A stretch of DNA of 64,000 bases, taken from positions 124,001 to 188,000 of the forward strand of contig CANNGA010000002.1 of the NCBI GenBank assembly GCA_947504035.1, read 5' to 3'. A model generated the notes under the pieces. That model did no database searches, was not told the DNA's origin, and was given only the letters and a program-made list of their open reading frames with translations. A program made the translations under genes and the position numbers. The stretch comes from an uncultured Flavobacteriaceae bacterium. Lineage in GTDB: Bacteria > Bacteroidota > Bacteroidia > Flavobacteriales > Flavobacteriaceae. Below, one piece after another: positions 54,364-63,878 of the stretch (positions within the stretch are counted from its first letter, which is position 1; the number at the start of each line of letters is the position of its first letter).

Positions 54364-56397
54364 ATGCAAACAGAAACATTATTATATATCATACTATCTG
54401 GAATTATAGCGCTACTTGTAGCGCTTTTTCAGTATAGGTATAAAGTCAAACAAAAATCGAAGACGACTATTGTTTTGACCTTCTTAAGGTTTTTGTCTCT
54501 TTTTTTACTCTTGTTACTGCTTGTAAATCCAAAATTTGATCAAATACAGGTGTACTCAGAAAAACCGAACTTGATTTTAGCTGTAGACAATTCAAATTCT
54601 ATTTCACATTTAAAACAAGAAGATGTGGCTTTAAATGCATTAGCTACATTTCAAAACCACACAAGGCTCAATGAAAGGTTTTCTGTTCAAACTTTTTTGT
54701 TTGATAGTGATTTAAAACCAGCGAATACGCCCAACTTTCAAGCTAAAGAAACCAACATCGCTAAGGCACTTCAAAAAATTTCCGAGGTATATAAAACAGA
54801 GATAGCCCCCGTTGTTTTAGTTTCAGATGGCAATCAAACTTTTGGTAACGATTACGCAGTGCCTAATACAACGTATACGCAACCTGTATATCCCGTTGTA
54901 CTGGGAGATACTATAACGTATACCGACTTAAGTATTCAACAACTAAATGTAAATAGATATGCCTTTTTAAAAAACAAGTTTCCTTTAGAAGCTATTTTAG
55001 TATACCAAGGCCATACACCAGTAACTTCTAAGTTCACAATCCGCCAAGGATCTACAATTGTGTATTCTAAAGTTGTAGATTTTTCAAAGACAAAAAACGC
55101 TGCGATTATAAATGTAACCTTACCTGCAAATCAAATAGGAGTAAGCAGTTATAAAGCCACTTTAGCTCCATTAGAGCATGAGAAAAACACTATAAATAAC
55201 GCTAAAAATTTTGCGATAGAAGTTATAGATCAACAAACCAACATTGCCATAGTATCTTCATTTGCACATCCAGATTTAGGAGCCCTGAAGAAAAGTATAG
55301 AAAGTAACCAACAACGTTCTGTAACTATTCTACAACCCGCCGATATTCTAAAAACTATAGATACGTATCAACTGGTTATTTTATACCAACCCGATTACAG
55401 CTTTAAAAACGTATACGATGTCTTAGCAAGGTCTAAAAAGAACACGTTTACTGTAGTGGGAACAAAAACAAATTTACGTTTCTTAAATGCAAATGATACA
55501 TCGTTCTCTCATAATGCGACTAGAGAAACAGAAGAGTACCAAGCCCAACTGAATCTCAATTATGCGCCTTTTTTAGTAGAGGCTATTAATTTTGAATCGT
55601 TTCCACCTCTAAAATCTTATTATGGCGATGTGAAATTTCAAGTACCTTTTGAAACCATTTTGGATAAAACTATTTTGGGGATTTCTAAAAAAGAACCGTT
55701 ACTAGCAACAGTAGAAGTTAATGGAAAACGCAGTGCTGTTTTATTTGGAGAAGGCATTTGGAAATGGCGTGCGCAGAGTTATTTAAATGAAACGTCTTTT
55801 GCTAATTTTGATAATTTTGTTGGGAAATTAGTGCAGTACCTTGCGACAAGTAAAAAACGAAGTCGATTAGAAGTTTCATACGAATCGTTTTATACGGGCA
55901 CTTCAAATTTGATGTTGTCTGCACAAATTTTTGATAAAAATTACCAATTCGATGCCAGAGCGTCTTTAGAATTACTACTTAAAGATTTGAATTCTAAAAC
56001 AGAAAAACGGATTCCTTTTGTATTAAAAAATAACAATTATCAAGTCGATTTGAGTGGATTAAAAGCTTCAAAATATGATTTTACTGTACGTTCTAAAACA
56101 CAGAATATTTCAAAATCAGGAACCTTTGAAGTTTTAGAATACAATATAGAACAACAGTTTTTAAATGCCGATCTTAATAGGTTAAAACAGTTGGGACAAC
56201 ATACAGGTGGTACCACTTATTTCGCAACACAAATAGAAGATGTAATAGAAGAGTTATTAGAAAATAAAAATTATAAAGTCATACAGAAGAGTACTAAAAA
56301 TACAATACCTTTGATTGACTGGAAATACCTTTTAGGGCTACTTATTCTTAGTTTAGCTGTAGAATGGTTTTTAAGAAAATATAACGGATTAATCTAA
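54364..56397 (+). CDS. membrane protein with von Willebrand A-like domain (677 aa)
   Basis: Two N-terminal membrane segments (about 5-22 and 35-54) are followed by NLILAVDNSNSISHL, a DxSxS MIDAS-like motif of a VWA fold. PVVLVSDGNQTFG follows, then a long beta-rich region, and a C-terminal membrane segment (WKYLLGLLILSLAVEWFL) before a short tail. This Bat-like layout is common in Bacteroidota, but no precise function is known to me. It lies 10 bp upstream of a prohibitin-family gene and 73 bp after fabG, so co-expression is likely. Confidence 0.8.
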   Translation: MQTETLLYIILSGIIALLVALFQYRYKVKQKSKTTIVLTFLRFLSLFLLLLLLVNPKFDQIQVYSEKPNLILAVDNSNSISHLKQEDVALNALATFQNHTRLNERFSVQTFLFDSDLKPANTPNFQAKETNIAKALQKISEVYKTEIAPVVLVSDGNQTFGNDYAVPNTTYTQPVYPVVLGDTITYTDLSIQQLNVNRYAFLKNKFPLEAILVYQGHTPVTSKFTIRQGSTIVYSKVVDFSKTKNAAIINVTLPANQIGVSSYKATLAPLEHEKNTINNAKNFAIEVIDQQTNIAIVSSFAHPDLGALKKSIESNQQRSVTILQPADILKTIDTYQLVILYQPDYSFKNVYDVLARSKKNTFTVVGTKTNLRFLNANDTSFSHNATRETEEYQAQLNLNYAPFLVEAINFESFPPLKSYYGDVKFQVPFETILDKTILGISKKEPLLATVEVNGKRSAVLFGEGIWKWRAQSYLNETSFANFDNFVGKLVQYLATSKKRSRLEVSYESFYTGTSNLMLSAQIFDKNYQFDARASLELLLKDLNSKTEKRIPFVLKNNNYQVDLSGLKASKYDFTVRSKTQNISKSGTFEVLEYNIEQQFLNADLNRLKQLGQHTGGTTYFATQIEDVIEELLENKNYKVIQKSTKNTIPLIDWKYLLGLLILSLAVEWFLRKYNGLI

Positions 56398-56407
56398 ATA
56401 TAAAATA

Positions 56408-57220
56408 ATGGAAAAGTTACCTAAGATTGCATTCCCCTTTATCATTGCAATAGTTATACTATTTGTAATAGTAGCAAAATCTGTAGTTACTATAGATTCT
56501 GGACATGCAGGTGTATTGTATAAGTTAAACGGTGGTGTAGATCCCGATACAGAAGCTTTAGGAGAAGGTATTAATTTTGTCGCCCCTTGGAATAATGTTA
56601 TAGAATATGAGGTGCGTCAACAAGAAGTACCAGAACGCATGTCTGTACTGTCATCAAATGGCTTAGATATTAAATTAGATGCTTCTGTGTTGTACCAACC
56701 CGATGTTAGTAATTTAGCGAAATTACATAAAGAAAAAGGACGAAACTATTTAAGCCGTGTATTGCAACCAGCGATTAGAAGTGCAGCGCGTAGTGTTGTT
56801 GGTCGTTATACACCAGAGCAATTGTATTCTAGTAAACGAGATGCTATACAAGAAGAAATTTTCTTAGAAACTAAAAAAATAGTAGAGAGCCAATACATCC
56901 AGTTAAATAGTATTTTAATTAGAGATGTTACTTTACCACCAACAATTAAGGATGCCATAGAGCGTAAACTAAAGCAAGAACAAGAATCTTTAGAATACGA
57001 ATTTAGATTGGTAACTGCTGCTAAAGAAGCCGAAAAAGTAATTATAGAAGCAAAAGGTAAAGCAGATGCCAATAAGATTTTAAGCGCTTCATTAACCGAT
57101 AAAATATTACAAGACAAAGGGATTGAAGCCACGACTAAACTAGCAGAATCCTCAAATACAAAGGTTATTGTTATAGGGTCTGGAGATAGTGGATTGCCAA
57201 TTATTTTAGGAAATCAATAA
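56408..57220 (+). CDS. prohibitin/SPFH-family membrane protein
   Basis: This 270-residue protein has one N-terminal membrane segment (about 8-28), then an SPFH domain: SGHAGVLYKLNGG, VRQQEVPERMSVLSSNGLDI, and AIRSAARSVVGRYTPEQLYS. A coiled-coil-rich stretch follows (AIERKLKQEQESLEYEFRLV). It should form large ring assemblies in the inner membrane that act as scaffolds, often with proteases. It is cotranscribed with the VWA-like gene upstream. The family call is firm, the cellular role open. Confidence 0.93.
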   Translation: MEKLPKIAFPFIIAIVILFVIVAKSVVTIDSGHAGVLYKLNGGVDPDTEALGEGINFVAPWNNVIEYEVRQQEVPERMSVLSSNGLDIKLDASVLYQPDVSNLAKLHKEKGRNYLSRVLQPAIRSAARSVVGRYTPEQLYSSKRDAIQEEIFLETKKIVESQYIQLNSILIRDVTLPPTIKDAIERKLKQEQESLEYEFRLVTAAKEAEKVIIEAKGKADANKILSASLTDKILQDKGIEATTKLAESSNTKVIVIGSGDSGLPIILGNQ

Positions 57221-57287
57221 TAAAACAGAAGTATTAGGCTCTAGTTTTAGGAGGCTCTTTAAAATCTATTAATTATTACTATAATTA

Positions 57288-57320
57288 TTTGGATTTATAA
57301 GTGAAAAATACAGATATTTG
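57288..57320 (+). promoter_or_regulatory. candidate promoter of the his operon
   Basis: -33 element TTTG (57288-57291), 21-bp spacer, then GATATTTG (57313-57320), one mismatch from TAnnTTTG. Transcription would begin about 10 nt before the leader-peptide ATG. Confidence 0.5.
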
Positions 57321-57337
57321 CAGAAATAAATATAGCA

Positions 57338-57391
57338 ATGACTTTTACGCAGTTACATCATCATTCTCATACTTGCACACAAGCGAGCTGA
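57338..57391 (+). CDS. hisL: histidine operon leader peptide
   Basis: A 17-codon gene whose product reads MTFTQLHHHSHTCTQAS, with four His in five positions (HHHSH). It lies upstream of hisG and is followed by a terminator hairpin, the layout of ribosome-mediated attenuation. When charged tRNA-His is scarce the ribosome should stall at these codons and change leader RNA folding. TTTTACGCA at 57343-57351 pairs perfectly with 57400-57408, and 57363-57369 with 57389-57395, so the His codons sit inside alternative stems. Confidence 0.85.
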   Translation: MTFTQLHHHSHTCTQAS

Positions 57392-57423
57392 GAATATATT
57401 GCGTAAAATCAACATATAGTAAG

Positions 57424-57454
57424 CCCGTTTGACGTCCATCAAACGGGTTTTTTT
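57424..57454 (+). terminator. attenuator terminator of the his operon
   Basis: A perfect 9-bp GC-rich stem (57424-57432 with 57439-57447), 6-nt loop, then seven T. It is placed between the His leader peptide and hisG. Confidence 0.85.
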
Positions 57455-57500
57455 AATTTAAAATATAACTTGATAGTTTTCAACTCATAAAAACAAAACC

Positions 57501-58358
57501 ATGAGTACATTAAGAATTGCAGTACAAAAATCGGGTCGTCTTAACGAAGACTCTATGCGAATTTTAAAAGACATCGGTATTTCTATAGACAATGGAAAAG
57601 ACCAGTTAAAGGCTTCGGCGAGAAATTTTCCTGTAGAAGTGTTCTATTTAAGAAATGGCGATATTCCTCAGTATTTAAAAGACGGCGTTGTAGACGTTGC
57701 TATTATTGGAGAAAACGTTTTGATAGAAAAAGGCGATGATATAGAATTTGTAGAGCGTTTGGGCTTTTCAAAATGTAAAGTATCTATAGCTGTGCCTAAA
57801 GATTCTGAAGCAAATTCGCTAAAAGATCTTGATGGAAAGCGTATTGCCACCTCGTATCCCGAGACTGTAAAAAAGTTTTTAAAAGCGCAAGGTGTAAACG
57901 CGCAATTGCATAAGATTAATGGTTCTGTAGAAATAGCACCCAATATAGGGCTCGCAGAAGGCATCTGTGATATTGTTTCAAGCGGTAGTACCTTGTTTAA
58001 AAATGGGTTGAAGGAAATAGAAGTACTTTTAACATCCGAAGCTGTTTTGGCGGTATCACCAAAATTAGATGCAGCACGTCGTACTATTCTAGAAACCATT
58101 CAGTTTAGAATACAATCGGTTTTAAAAGGCAGAGATTCTAAGTATGTGTTGTTAAATGCACCAAATGATAAACTAGAAGCGATTATAGAGGTGCTGCCAG
58201 GGATGAAAAGTCCAACGGTATTACCATTAGCAGAAGAAGGCTGGAGCTCTGTACATTCTGTAATTCCAAAGCATAAATTCTGGGATGTGATAGACGATTT
58301 AAAAGCCAAAGGCGCACAAGGTATATTGGTGTGTCCTATAGAAAAAATGGTACTATAA
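57501..58358 (+). CDS. hisG: ATP phosphoribosyltransferase (long form)
   Basis: This 285-residue enzyme has LRIAVQKSGRLNEDSMRIL at the start, then VVDVAIIGENVLIE and the PRPP-binding segment LAEGICDIVSSGSTLFKNGL near 155-174. A C-terminal regulatory domain of about 75 residues (from KYVLLNAPNDKLEAI) marks the long HisG type, which is inhibited by histidine and needs no HisZ. It catalyses the first committed step from ATP and PRPP. It is the first structural gene after the attenuator, so it should be controlled both by attenuation and by feedback. Confidence 0.97.
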   Translation: MSTLRIAVQKSGRLNEDSMRILKDIGISIDNGKDQLKASARNFPVEVFYLRNGDIPQYLKDGVVDVAIIGENVLIEKGDDIEFVERLGFSKCKVSIAVPKDSEANSLKDLDGKRIATSYPETVKKFLKAQGVNAQLHKINGSVEIAPNIGLAEGICDIVSSGSTLFKNGLKEIEVLLTSEAVLAVSPKLDAARRTILETIQFRIQSVLKGRDSKYVLLNAPNDKLEAIIEVLPGMKSPTVLPLAEEGWSSVHSVIPKHKFWDVIDDLKAKGAQGILVCPIEKMVL

Positions 58359-58396
58359 GCACAGCTTATTTCAAGTGCCTTTTAAAATAAAAAGCG

Positions 58397-59680
58397 ATGC
58401 AAATTATAAACAATCCAAGCCAAGACAGCTGGGAAGATCTACTTAAACGACCAACGCAAACTGTTGGGGATATAGAAGCGATTGTTACGTCTATCTTTAA
58501 AGATGTTGCTGCACATGGCGATACGGCTATAGCGGAGTATACACGTAAATTTGATGGCGTTACCTTAACCCATCAAACGGTTACGGAAGATGAGATAGCT
58601 ACAGCAGTAGAAGAAGTTCCAGAAACGCTTAAAGCAGCCATAGTCTTAGCAAAAACAAATATAGAAGCATTTCATAAAGCACAGCAAACTCCTAAAGTGG
58701 CCTTAGAAACGACTTTGGGAGTACACTGTTGGCAAGAAAAGCGTCCTATTCAAAAAGTAGGGCTATACATTCCAGGAGGTACAGCACCTTTATTTTCTAC
58801 GGTGTTGATGCTTGCTATACCAGCGCAAATAGCAGGTTGCAAGGAGATTGTATTGTGCTCGCCTCCTAATAAAGCAGGCGCTTTAGCACCAGAGATTTTA
58901 TTTGCAGCGCAATTATGTGGCGTTACCAAAATAATTAAAGTAGGAGGTATTCAAGCTATTGCTGGACTTACTTTTGGAACAGAAAGCATACCTCAAGTTT
59001 ATAAAATATTTGGACCAGGAAATCAGTATGTAACTGTAGCGAAACAATTGGCGACAAAACATGGTGTCGCCATAGACATGCCCGCAGGACCAAGTGAATT
59101 ATTAGTATACGCTGATAAATCTGCAAATCCAGCTTACGTAGCTTCCGATTTGTTGAGTCAAGCAGAACATGGGGTAGACAGTCAGGTTATATTAGTCTCT
59201 ACATCGCATACATTAATAGAGGCTGTATCTAAAGCTGTAGCAACCCAATTGGCAGTGCTACCGCGTAAAGCCATTGCAGAAAAAGCCATTGCGAATTCTA
59301 AATTGATATATGTAGAAGATGACGCTACAGCATTAGCTTTAATTGATGCTTATGGGCCAGAACATTATATCATTTGTTGTGAGAATGAAGATCTATATAT
59401 CGATAATATAAACAATGCAGGTTCGGTATTTATTGGGGATTATACGCCAGAAAGTGCTGGGGATTATGCCTCGGGAACCAACCATACATTACCAACTAAT
59501 GGCTTTTCTAAAGCCTATTCGGGGGTGAATTTAGATAGTTTTATGAAACAGATGACCTTTCAAAAAATATCTAAAGAAGGCCTTTTAAATATAGGAGGCG
59601 CTATAGAATTAATGGCAGCTGCAGAAGGTTTAGAAGCTCATAAAAATGCCGTAAGCATTCGGTTAAAAGATTTAAAGTAA
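58397..59680 (+). CDS. hisD: histidinol dehydrogenase
   Basis: This 427-residue enzyme has VGLYIPGGTAPLFSTVLMLA, the FGPGNQYVTVAKQLA segment, the family signature IDMPAGPSELLVYAD, and DLLSQAEHGVDSQVILVS (zinc-binding Gln and His). GDYASGTNHTLPTNGFS follows further on. It oxidises histidinol to histidine in two NAD-dependent steps, the last two in the pathway. The gap to hisG is 38 bp and to hisC 37 bp. Confidence 0.98.
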   Translation: MQIINNPSQDSWEDLLKRPTQTVGDIEAIVTSIFKDVAAHGDTAIAEYTRKFDGVTLTHQTVTEDEIATAVEEVPETLKAAIVLAKTNIEAFHKAQQTPKVALETTLGVHCWQEKRPIQKVGLYIPGGTAPLFSTVLMLAIPAQIAGCKEIVLCSPPNKAGALAPEILFAAQLCGVTKIIKVGGIQAIAGLTFGTESIPQVYKIFGPGNQYVTVAKQLATKHGVAIDMPAGPSELLVYADKSANPAYVASDLLSQAEHGVDSQVILVSTSHTLIEAVSKAVATQLAVLPRKAIAEKAIANSKLIYVEDDATALALIDAYGPEHYIICCENEDLYIDNINNAGSVFIGDYTPESAGDYASGTNHTLPTNGFSKAYSGVNLDSFMKQMTFQKISKEGLLNIGGAIELMAAAEGLEAHKNAVSIRLKDLK

Positions 59681-59717
59681 ACCCTTTTTTGGAATTAAAA
59701 TTTCAATCCTGAAAGTG

Positions 59718-60764
59718 ATGAATACAAAATTTGATTTAAATACGTTAGTACGCCCCACTATAAAAGCATTACAACCCTATTCTTCGGCACGAGACGAATA
59801 CCAAGGGAATAGCGATGCTATGGTATTTTTAGATGCGAATGAAAATCCGTTCGAAAATGGCGTGAACCGTTATCCAGATCCGCAACAACGTACTGTGAAA
59901 GCCTTACTTTCAGAACTTAAAGGTGTAGCACAAGAACATATTTTATTAGGAAATGGAAGTGATGAAGTTTTAGATTTAATTTTTAGAGCATTTTGTGAAC
60001 CTAATCAAGATAATATCATCACTTTACCACCAACTTATGGGATGTATAGTGTTTTAGCACATATAAATGCTATAGAGATTATCAGCGTACAGTTAGATGC
60101 CGATTTTCAACCTAAAGTGGATGCTATTTTAAGTGCTGCAAACTCAAATTCAAAACTACTGTTTTTATGTTCGCCTAATAACCCTACAGGGAATAGCTTT
60201 GAGGCTAAAGCAATAGAACGTTTAATTTCAGAATTTAAAGGAATTGTAGTGATAGACGAAGCTTATATAGACTTTTCTAATGCAGAAAGTTGGATCAGCA
60301 AATTAGAAAACCATCCCAATCTTATTGTTACTCAAACCTTATCTAAAGCCTATGGTTTGGCAGGGATTCGTTTAGGCGTTTGTTATGCTTCAACAGCAAT
60401 TATAGAGATTTTAAATCGATTAAAGCCGCCTTATAATGTTAATGAACTTACGCAACAAAGAGCCATAGCACAGTTAGCAGAATATGATAAAACACAAGCT
60501 CAAGTTAAAGCAATCTTAGCAGAACGCACTGTTTTGATTGCAGCATTGTCTAAAATTGATTTTGTATCAAAAATATACCCTTCTGATGCTAATTTTGTAT
60601 TGGCAAAGGTGGATAACGCCACGAAGCGTTACGAACAACTTATAGATAGAGGAATTGTGATTCGAAATAGAACAACCCAACCCGGTTGTGAAAATTGTTT
60701 GCGTTTTACGGTGGGTAGACCTGATGAGAATATAAAATTAATAAAAGAACTTAGACGTTTGTAA
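59718..60764 (+). CDS. hisC: histidinol-phosphate aminotransferase
   Basis: This 348-residue fold-type I PLP enzyme has LDANENPFENGVNRYPDP, LLGNGSDEVLDLIFRAF, CSPNNPTGNSF and VIDEAYIDF. The PLP Lys is in TQTLSKAYGLAGIRLG near 210-215. It transaminates imidazole acetol phosphate. I use the ATG at 59718; a GTG just before it (59715) is possible but would only add one residue. Confidence 0.97.
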   Translation: MNTKFDLNTLVRPTIKALQPYSSARDEYQGNSDAMVFLDANENPFENGVNRYPDPQQRTVKALLSELKGVAQEHILLGNGSDEVLDLIFRAFCEPNQDNIITLPPTYGMYSVLAHINAIEIISVQLDADFQPKVDAILSAANSNSKLLFLCSPNNPTGNSFEAKAIERLISEFKGIVVIDEAYIDFSNAESWISKLENHPNLIVTQTLSKAYGLAGIRLGVCYASTAIIEILNRLKPPYNVNELTQQRAIAQLAEYDKTQAQVKAILAERTVLIAALSKIDFVSKIYPSDANFVLAKVDNATKRYEQLIDRGIVIRNRTTQPGCENCLRFTVGRPDENIKLIKELRRL

Positions 60765-60849
60765 AAACTTAAAAGCTATGTTTTGGTAAACCACAGCGTG
60801 TAGCGCTAAATTTAAATATTAGCCTGTTTATGGCAAGAAGGATATAAGC

Positions 60850-61986
60850 ATGAAAAAAGTATTATTTATAGATAGAGACGGTACTTTGGTGTTAGAGCCA
60901 CCAGTAGATTACCAATTAGACAGTCTGGAGAAATTAGAATTTTATCCAAAAGTATTTCAATACATGGCAAAAATTGCTAGTGAATTGGATTATGAATTGG
61001 TCATGGTAACGAACCAAGATGGCTTGGGTACCGATAGTTTTCCAGAAGAGACCTTTTGGCCAGCACAAAACAAAGTGATGGATGCATTTGCTAAAGAAGG
61101 CGTGCACTTTTCAGCGGTACATATTGATAAAACGTTTCCTCATGAAAATGCAGAGACACGTAAACCAAGAACAGGGTTACTAACAACATATTTCTCAGAA
61201 GCCTATGACTTAGAAAACTCTTTTGTTTTAGGAGATCGTATTACCGATATGGAATTGGCAAAGAATTTAGGCGCTAAAGGGATTTTCTTATCCGAAGACC
61301 CAGAACTTGGTGCTGATGAGATTGAAAGTAAAAAACAAGAAATTTTAGACTGTATCGCCTTAACGAGTACAGATTGGGAAGCCATTTATGAGTTTTTAAA
61401 GTTGAAAGACCGAGTTTCTGAAATTACTAGAAATACCAATGAAACTAAAATTTATATCAAGCTTAATTTAGATGGTTCTGGTAAAAATGATATCCATACG
61501 GGTTTATCGTTTTTCGATCATATGTTAGACCAGATAGGCCGTCATGGAGCCATGGATTTAACGGTTAAAGTTGACGGAGATTTAAACGTTGATGAACACC
61601 ATACTATAGAAGATACTATGATTGCTTTAGGCGAGTTATTTCATAAAGCATTAGGCGATAAATTAGGTATAGAACGCTATGGGTTCTGTTTGCCAATGGA
61701 CGATTGTTTAGCTCAAGTCGCTGTAGATTTTGGTGGACGTAACTGGTTAGAATGGGATGCCGAATTTAAACGTGAAAAGATAGGAGATATGCCTACCGAA
61801 ATGTTTTATCATTTATTTAAATCGTTTACAGACGGGGCGAAATGCAATTTAAATGTAAAAGCAGAAGGCGTTAACGAACACCATAAGATAGAAGGTATTT
61901 TTAAAGCCTTCGCTAAAGCCATGAAAATGGCTGTTAAGAGAGATTCTAATAAGATGTTTTTACCATCTACAAAAGGACTCTTATAA
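60850..61986 (+). CDS. hisB: bifunctional histidinol-phosphatase / imidazoleglycerol-phosphate dehydratase
   Basis: This 378-residue fusion has residues 1 to about 165 as the HAD phosphatase ([36 protein letters not shown]). From about 180 it is the dehydratase, with metal-binding [23 protein letters not shown] and [16 protein letters not shown] motifs. The fused form carries two pathway steps, on either side of HisC. The zinc loop of enteric HisB is not obvious here. It is 85 bp from hisC and 69 bp from hisH. Confidence 0.97.
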   Translation: MKKVLFIDRDGTLVLEPPVDYQLDSLEKLEFYPKVFQYMAKIASELDYELVMVTNQDGLGTDSFPEETFWPAQNKVMDAFAKEGVHFSAVHIDKTFPHENAETRKPRTGLLTTYFSEAYDLENSFVLGDRITDMELAKNLGAKGIFLSEDPELGADEIESKKQEILDCIALTSTDWEAIYEFLKLKDRVSEITRNTNETKIYIKLNLDGSGKNDIHTGLSFFDHMLDQIGRHGAMDLTVKVDGDLNVDEHHTIEDTMIALGELFHKALGDKLGIERYGFCLPMDDCLAQVAVDFGGRNWLEWDAEFKREKIGDMPTEMFYHLFKSFTDGAKCNLNVKAEGVNEHHKIEGIFKAFAKAMKMAVKRDSNKMFLPSTKGLL

Positions 61987-62055
61987 AAAATAGAAGTTAG
62001 GTTAAAGACTAGAAAGTATGCCTAAGTCTTAATACTAATACGAAATACGATTAGA

Positions 62056-62646
62056 ATGAAATTAGTTATCATAGATTACGGAGCAGGAAACATTAAAAGC
62101 ATTCAGTTTGCATTTAAGCGTTTAGGTGTAGATGCTATTTTATCTCGAGATGTTGAAGAGATCAAGACTGCCGACCGTATTATTTTTCCGGGGGTTGGAG
62201 AAGCAAGTAGCGCCATGAAAATGTTACGTCAAAGTGGACTTGATACCATCATACCTACATTAACACAACCTGTATTAGGCATTTGTTTGGGCATGCAGTT
62301 ATTATGTACACATAGTGAAGAAGGCGATACAGAAGGAGTTGGTATATTTAATACCAGGGTAAAACGCTTTTCGAATGCTGTGAAAGTACCACAAATGGGA
62401 TGGAATGTGATTAAAAATTTACAATCCGATTTATTTAAAGGAATTAAAGAAAACGAACACATGTATTTGGTACATAGCTATTATGCGGCGTATTGTGATG
62501 AAACCATAGCAGAAACCGATTATGGGATTAGCTATGCATCAGCATTGCAACGCGATAATTTTTATGGCGTACAGTTTCACCCAGAAAAAAGTGGTACAGA
62601 AGGTGCTAAGATTCTTGAGAACTTTTTAAAGTTAGAAGTAAAATAG
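62056..62646 (+). CDS. hisH: imidazole glycerol phosphate synthase glutaminase subunit
   Basis: This 196-residue class I glutamine amidotransferase starts LVIIDYGAGNIKSIQFAFKR. It has the PGVGEASSAM oxyanion region, nucleophile Cys in GICLGMQLLC near 80, and His/Glu in VQFHPEKSGTEG near 175. It supplies ammonia to HisF. Size and motifs are complete. A decayed gene remnant separates it from hisA by about 250 bp. Confidence 0.98.
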   Translation: MKLVIIDYGAGNIKSIQFAFKRLGVDAILSRDVEEIKTADRIIFPGVGEASSAMKMLRQSGLDTIIPTLTQPVLGICLGMQLLCTHSEEGDTEGVGIFNTRVKRFSNAVKVPQMGWNVIKNLQSDLFKGIKENEHMYLVHSYYAAYCDETIAETDYGISYASALQRDNFYGVQFHPEKSGTEGAKILENFLKLEVK

Positions 62647-62652
62647 TAAATA

Positions 62653-62800
62653 GAAGAAGCAAATGAAAGCGTGTACTGGTTAGAGCTATTTGAAGAGGTT
62701 TTACCAGAATATAAAGAAGAGACAATACTATTAAAGAAAGAAGTTATTGGTGATTACAGTAGCATCAATTAACACTGCAAAGCGAAATCAGAAAAAATGA
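62653..62800 (+). pseudogene. remnant of a four-helix-bundle protein gene (rRNA intervening-sequence family)
   Basis: From 62653 one frame reads EEANESVYWLELFEEVLP, then ends after a few dozen codons. Another frame from 62756 reads TVASINTAKRNQKK and a stop. Joined by a frameshift near 62745-62756 they match the C-terminal half of the small four-helix-bundle family (ESxYWLEL ... ASIxTAKxN). The 5' half is missing. It lies between hisH and hisA. The call rests on remembered family patterns. Confidence 0.6.
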
Positions 62801-62899
62801 TTAAAACAACGATTAAAGGTCTTAGTTTTGTTCAAGATCTACTTTAAAGGAATCGAGCAAAACTTTTAACTTTTAATATCTAATTTTTAATATTAAACC

Positions 62900-63628
62900 A
62901 TGCGAATAATACCAGCAATAGATATCATAGATGGCAAATGTGTACGATTGTCTAAAGGCGATTACAACACGAAGAAAATCTATAACGAGAACCCTTTAGA
63001 AATCGCTAAGCAATACGAAGCTCATGGCATCGAACATTTACATTTAGTAGATTTAGATGGTGCTAAAGCGAGTCATATTGTAAACCATAAAGTACTCGAA
63101 ACCATAGCTACGAAAACCACTTTAAAAATAGATTTTGGTGGTGGGTTAAAAACCGATGAAGATTTGCGTATAGCATTCGAATCTGGTGCAGGTCAAATTA
63201 CAGGCGGAAGTATTGCAGTAAAGCAACCAGAGGTTTTTAAAAGTTGGTTGTCTAAATTTGGAGCCGATAAGATCATTCTAGGTGCCGATGCACATAATGA
63301 AAAAATAGCCATTAGCGGTTGGTTAGAAGAATCAGATGAAGAATTAATTCCTTTTGTAGAAAAATATTTAAACGAAGGAGTATCTTATGTGATTTGTACC
63401 GATATTGCTAAAGACGGCATGTTAGAAGGGCCTTCTTTCGAATTGTATCAAAAAATGTTAGAGCGTTTAAAAGGAGTGAAGCTAATTGCCAGTGGTGGAA
63501 TTTCTAAATTTGAAGAGCTGCCAAAACTAGCCGAATTGGGCTGTGAAGGTACAATTATAGGAAAAGCCATTTATGAACATAAAATAAGTTTAAAACAGTT
63601 AGAAGACTTTATTAGTGGAAGTCATTAA
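62900..63628 (+). CDS. hisA: ProFAR isomerase
   Basis: This 242-residue TIM-barrel enzyme starts [20 protein letters not shown], with the catalytic Asp near 8. It continues with [45 protein letters not shown] (second catalytic Asp) and [13 protein letters not shown]. It isomerises ProFAR to PRFAR. It follows the four-helix-bundle remnant and precedes hisF. Confidence 0.98.
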   Translation: MRIIPAIDIIDGKCVRLSKGDYNTKKIYNENPLEIAKQYEAHGIEHLHLVDLDGAKASHIVNHKVLETIATKTTLKIDFGGGLKTDEDLRIAFESGAGQITGGSIAVKQPEVFKSWLSKFGADKIILGADAHNEKIAISGWLEESDEELIPFVEKYLNEGVSYVICTDIAKDGMLEGPSFELYQKMLERLKGVKLIASGGISKFEELPKLAELGCEGTIIGKAIYEHKISLKQLEDFISGSH

Positions 63629-63878
63629 GTGCGAACAGCTAGTAGTTGTGATTGAGGTGTTAATGCATTGATATTAGTATTGAACAGATAACGTTTAGTA
63701 AGTTTCTATAATATATGTCTAATGTAAATTTGAAGATTTATAGATTTGAAAAAAAATGGAATTTTTAGAACGAGTACCTTCCCAAAAACAGAGGATACTA
63801 AAAGGAATTCAAAACGCATTGAACATTAAAACAACAACAACCATCAACAAACAACTAATTCAAGAAAACCCAAAAATC

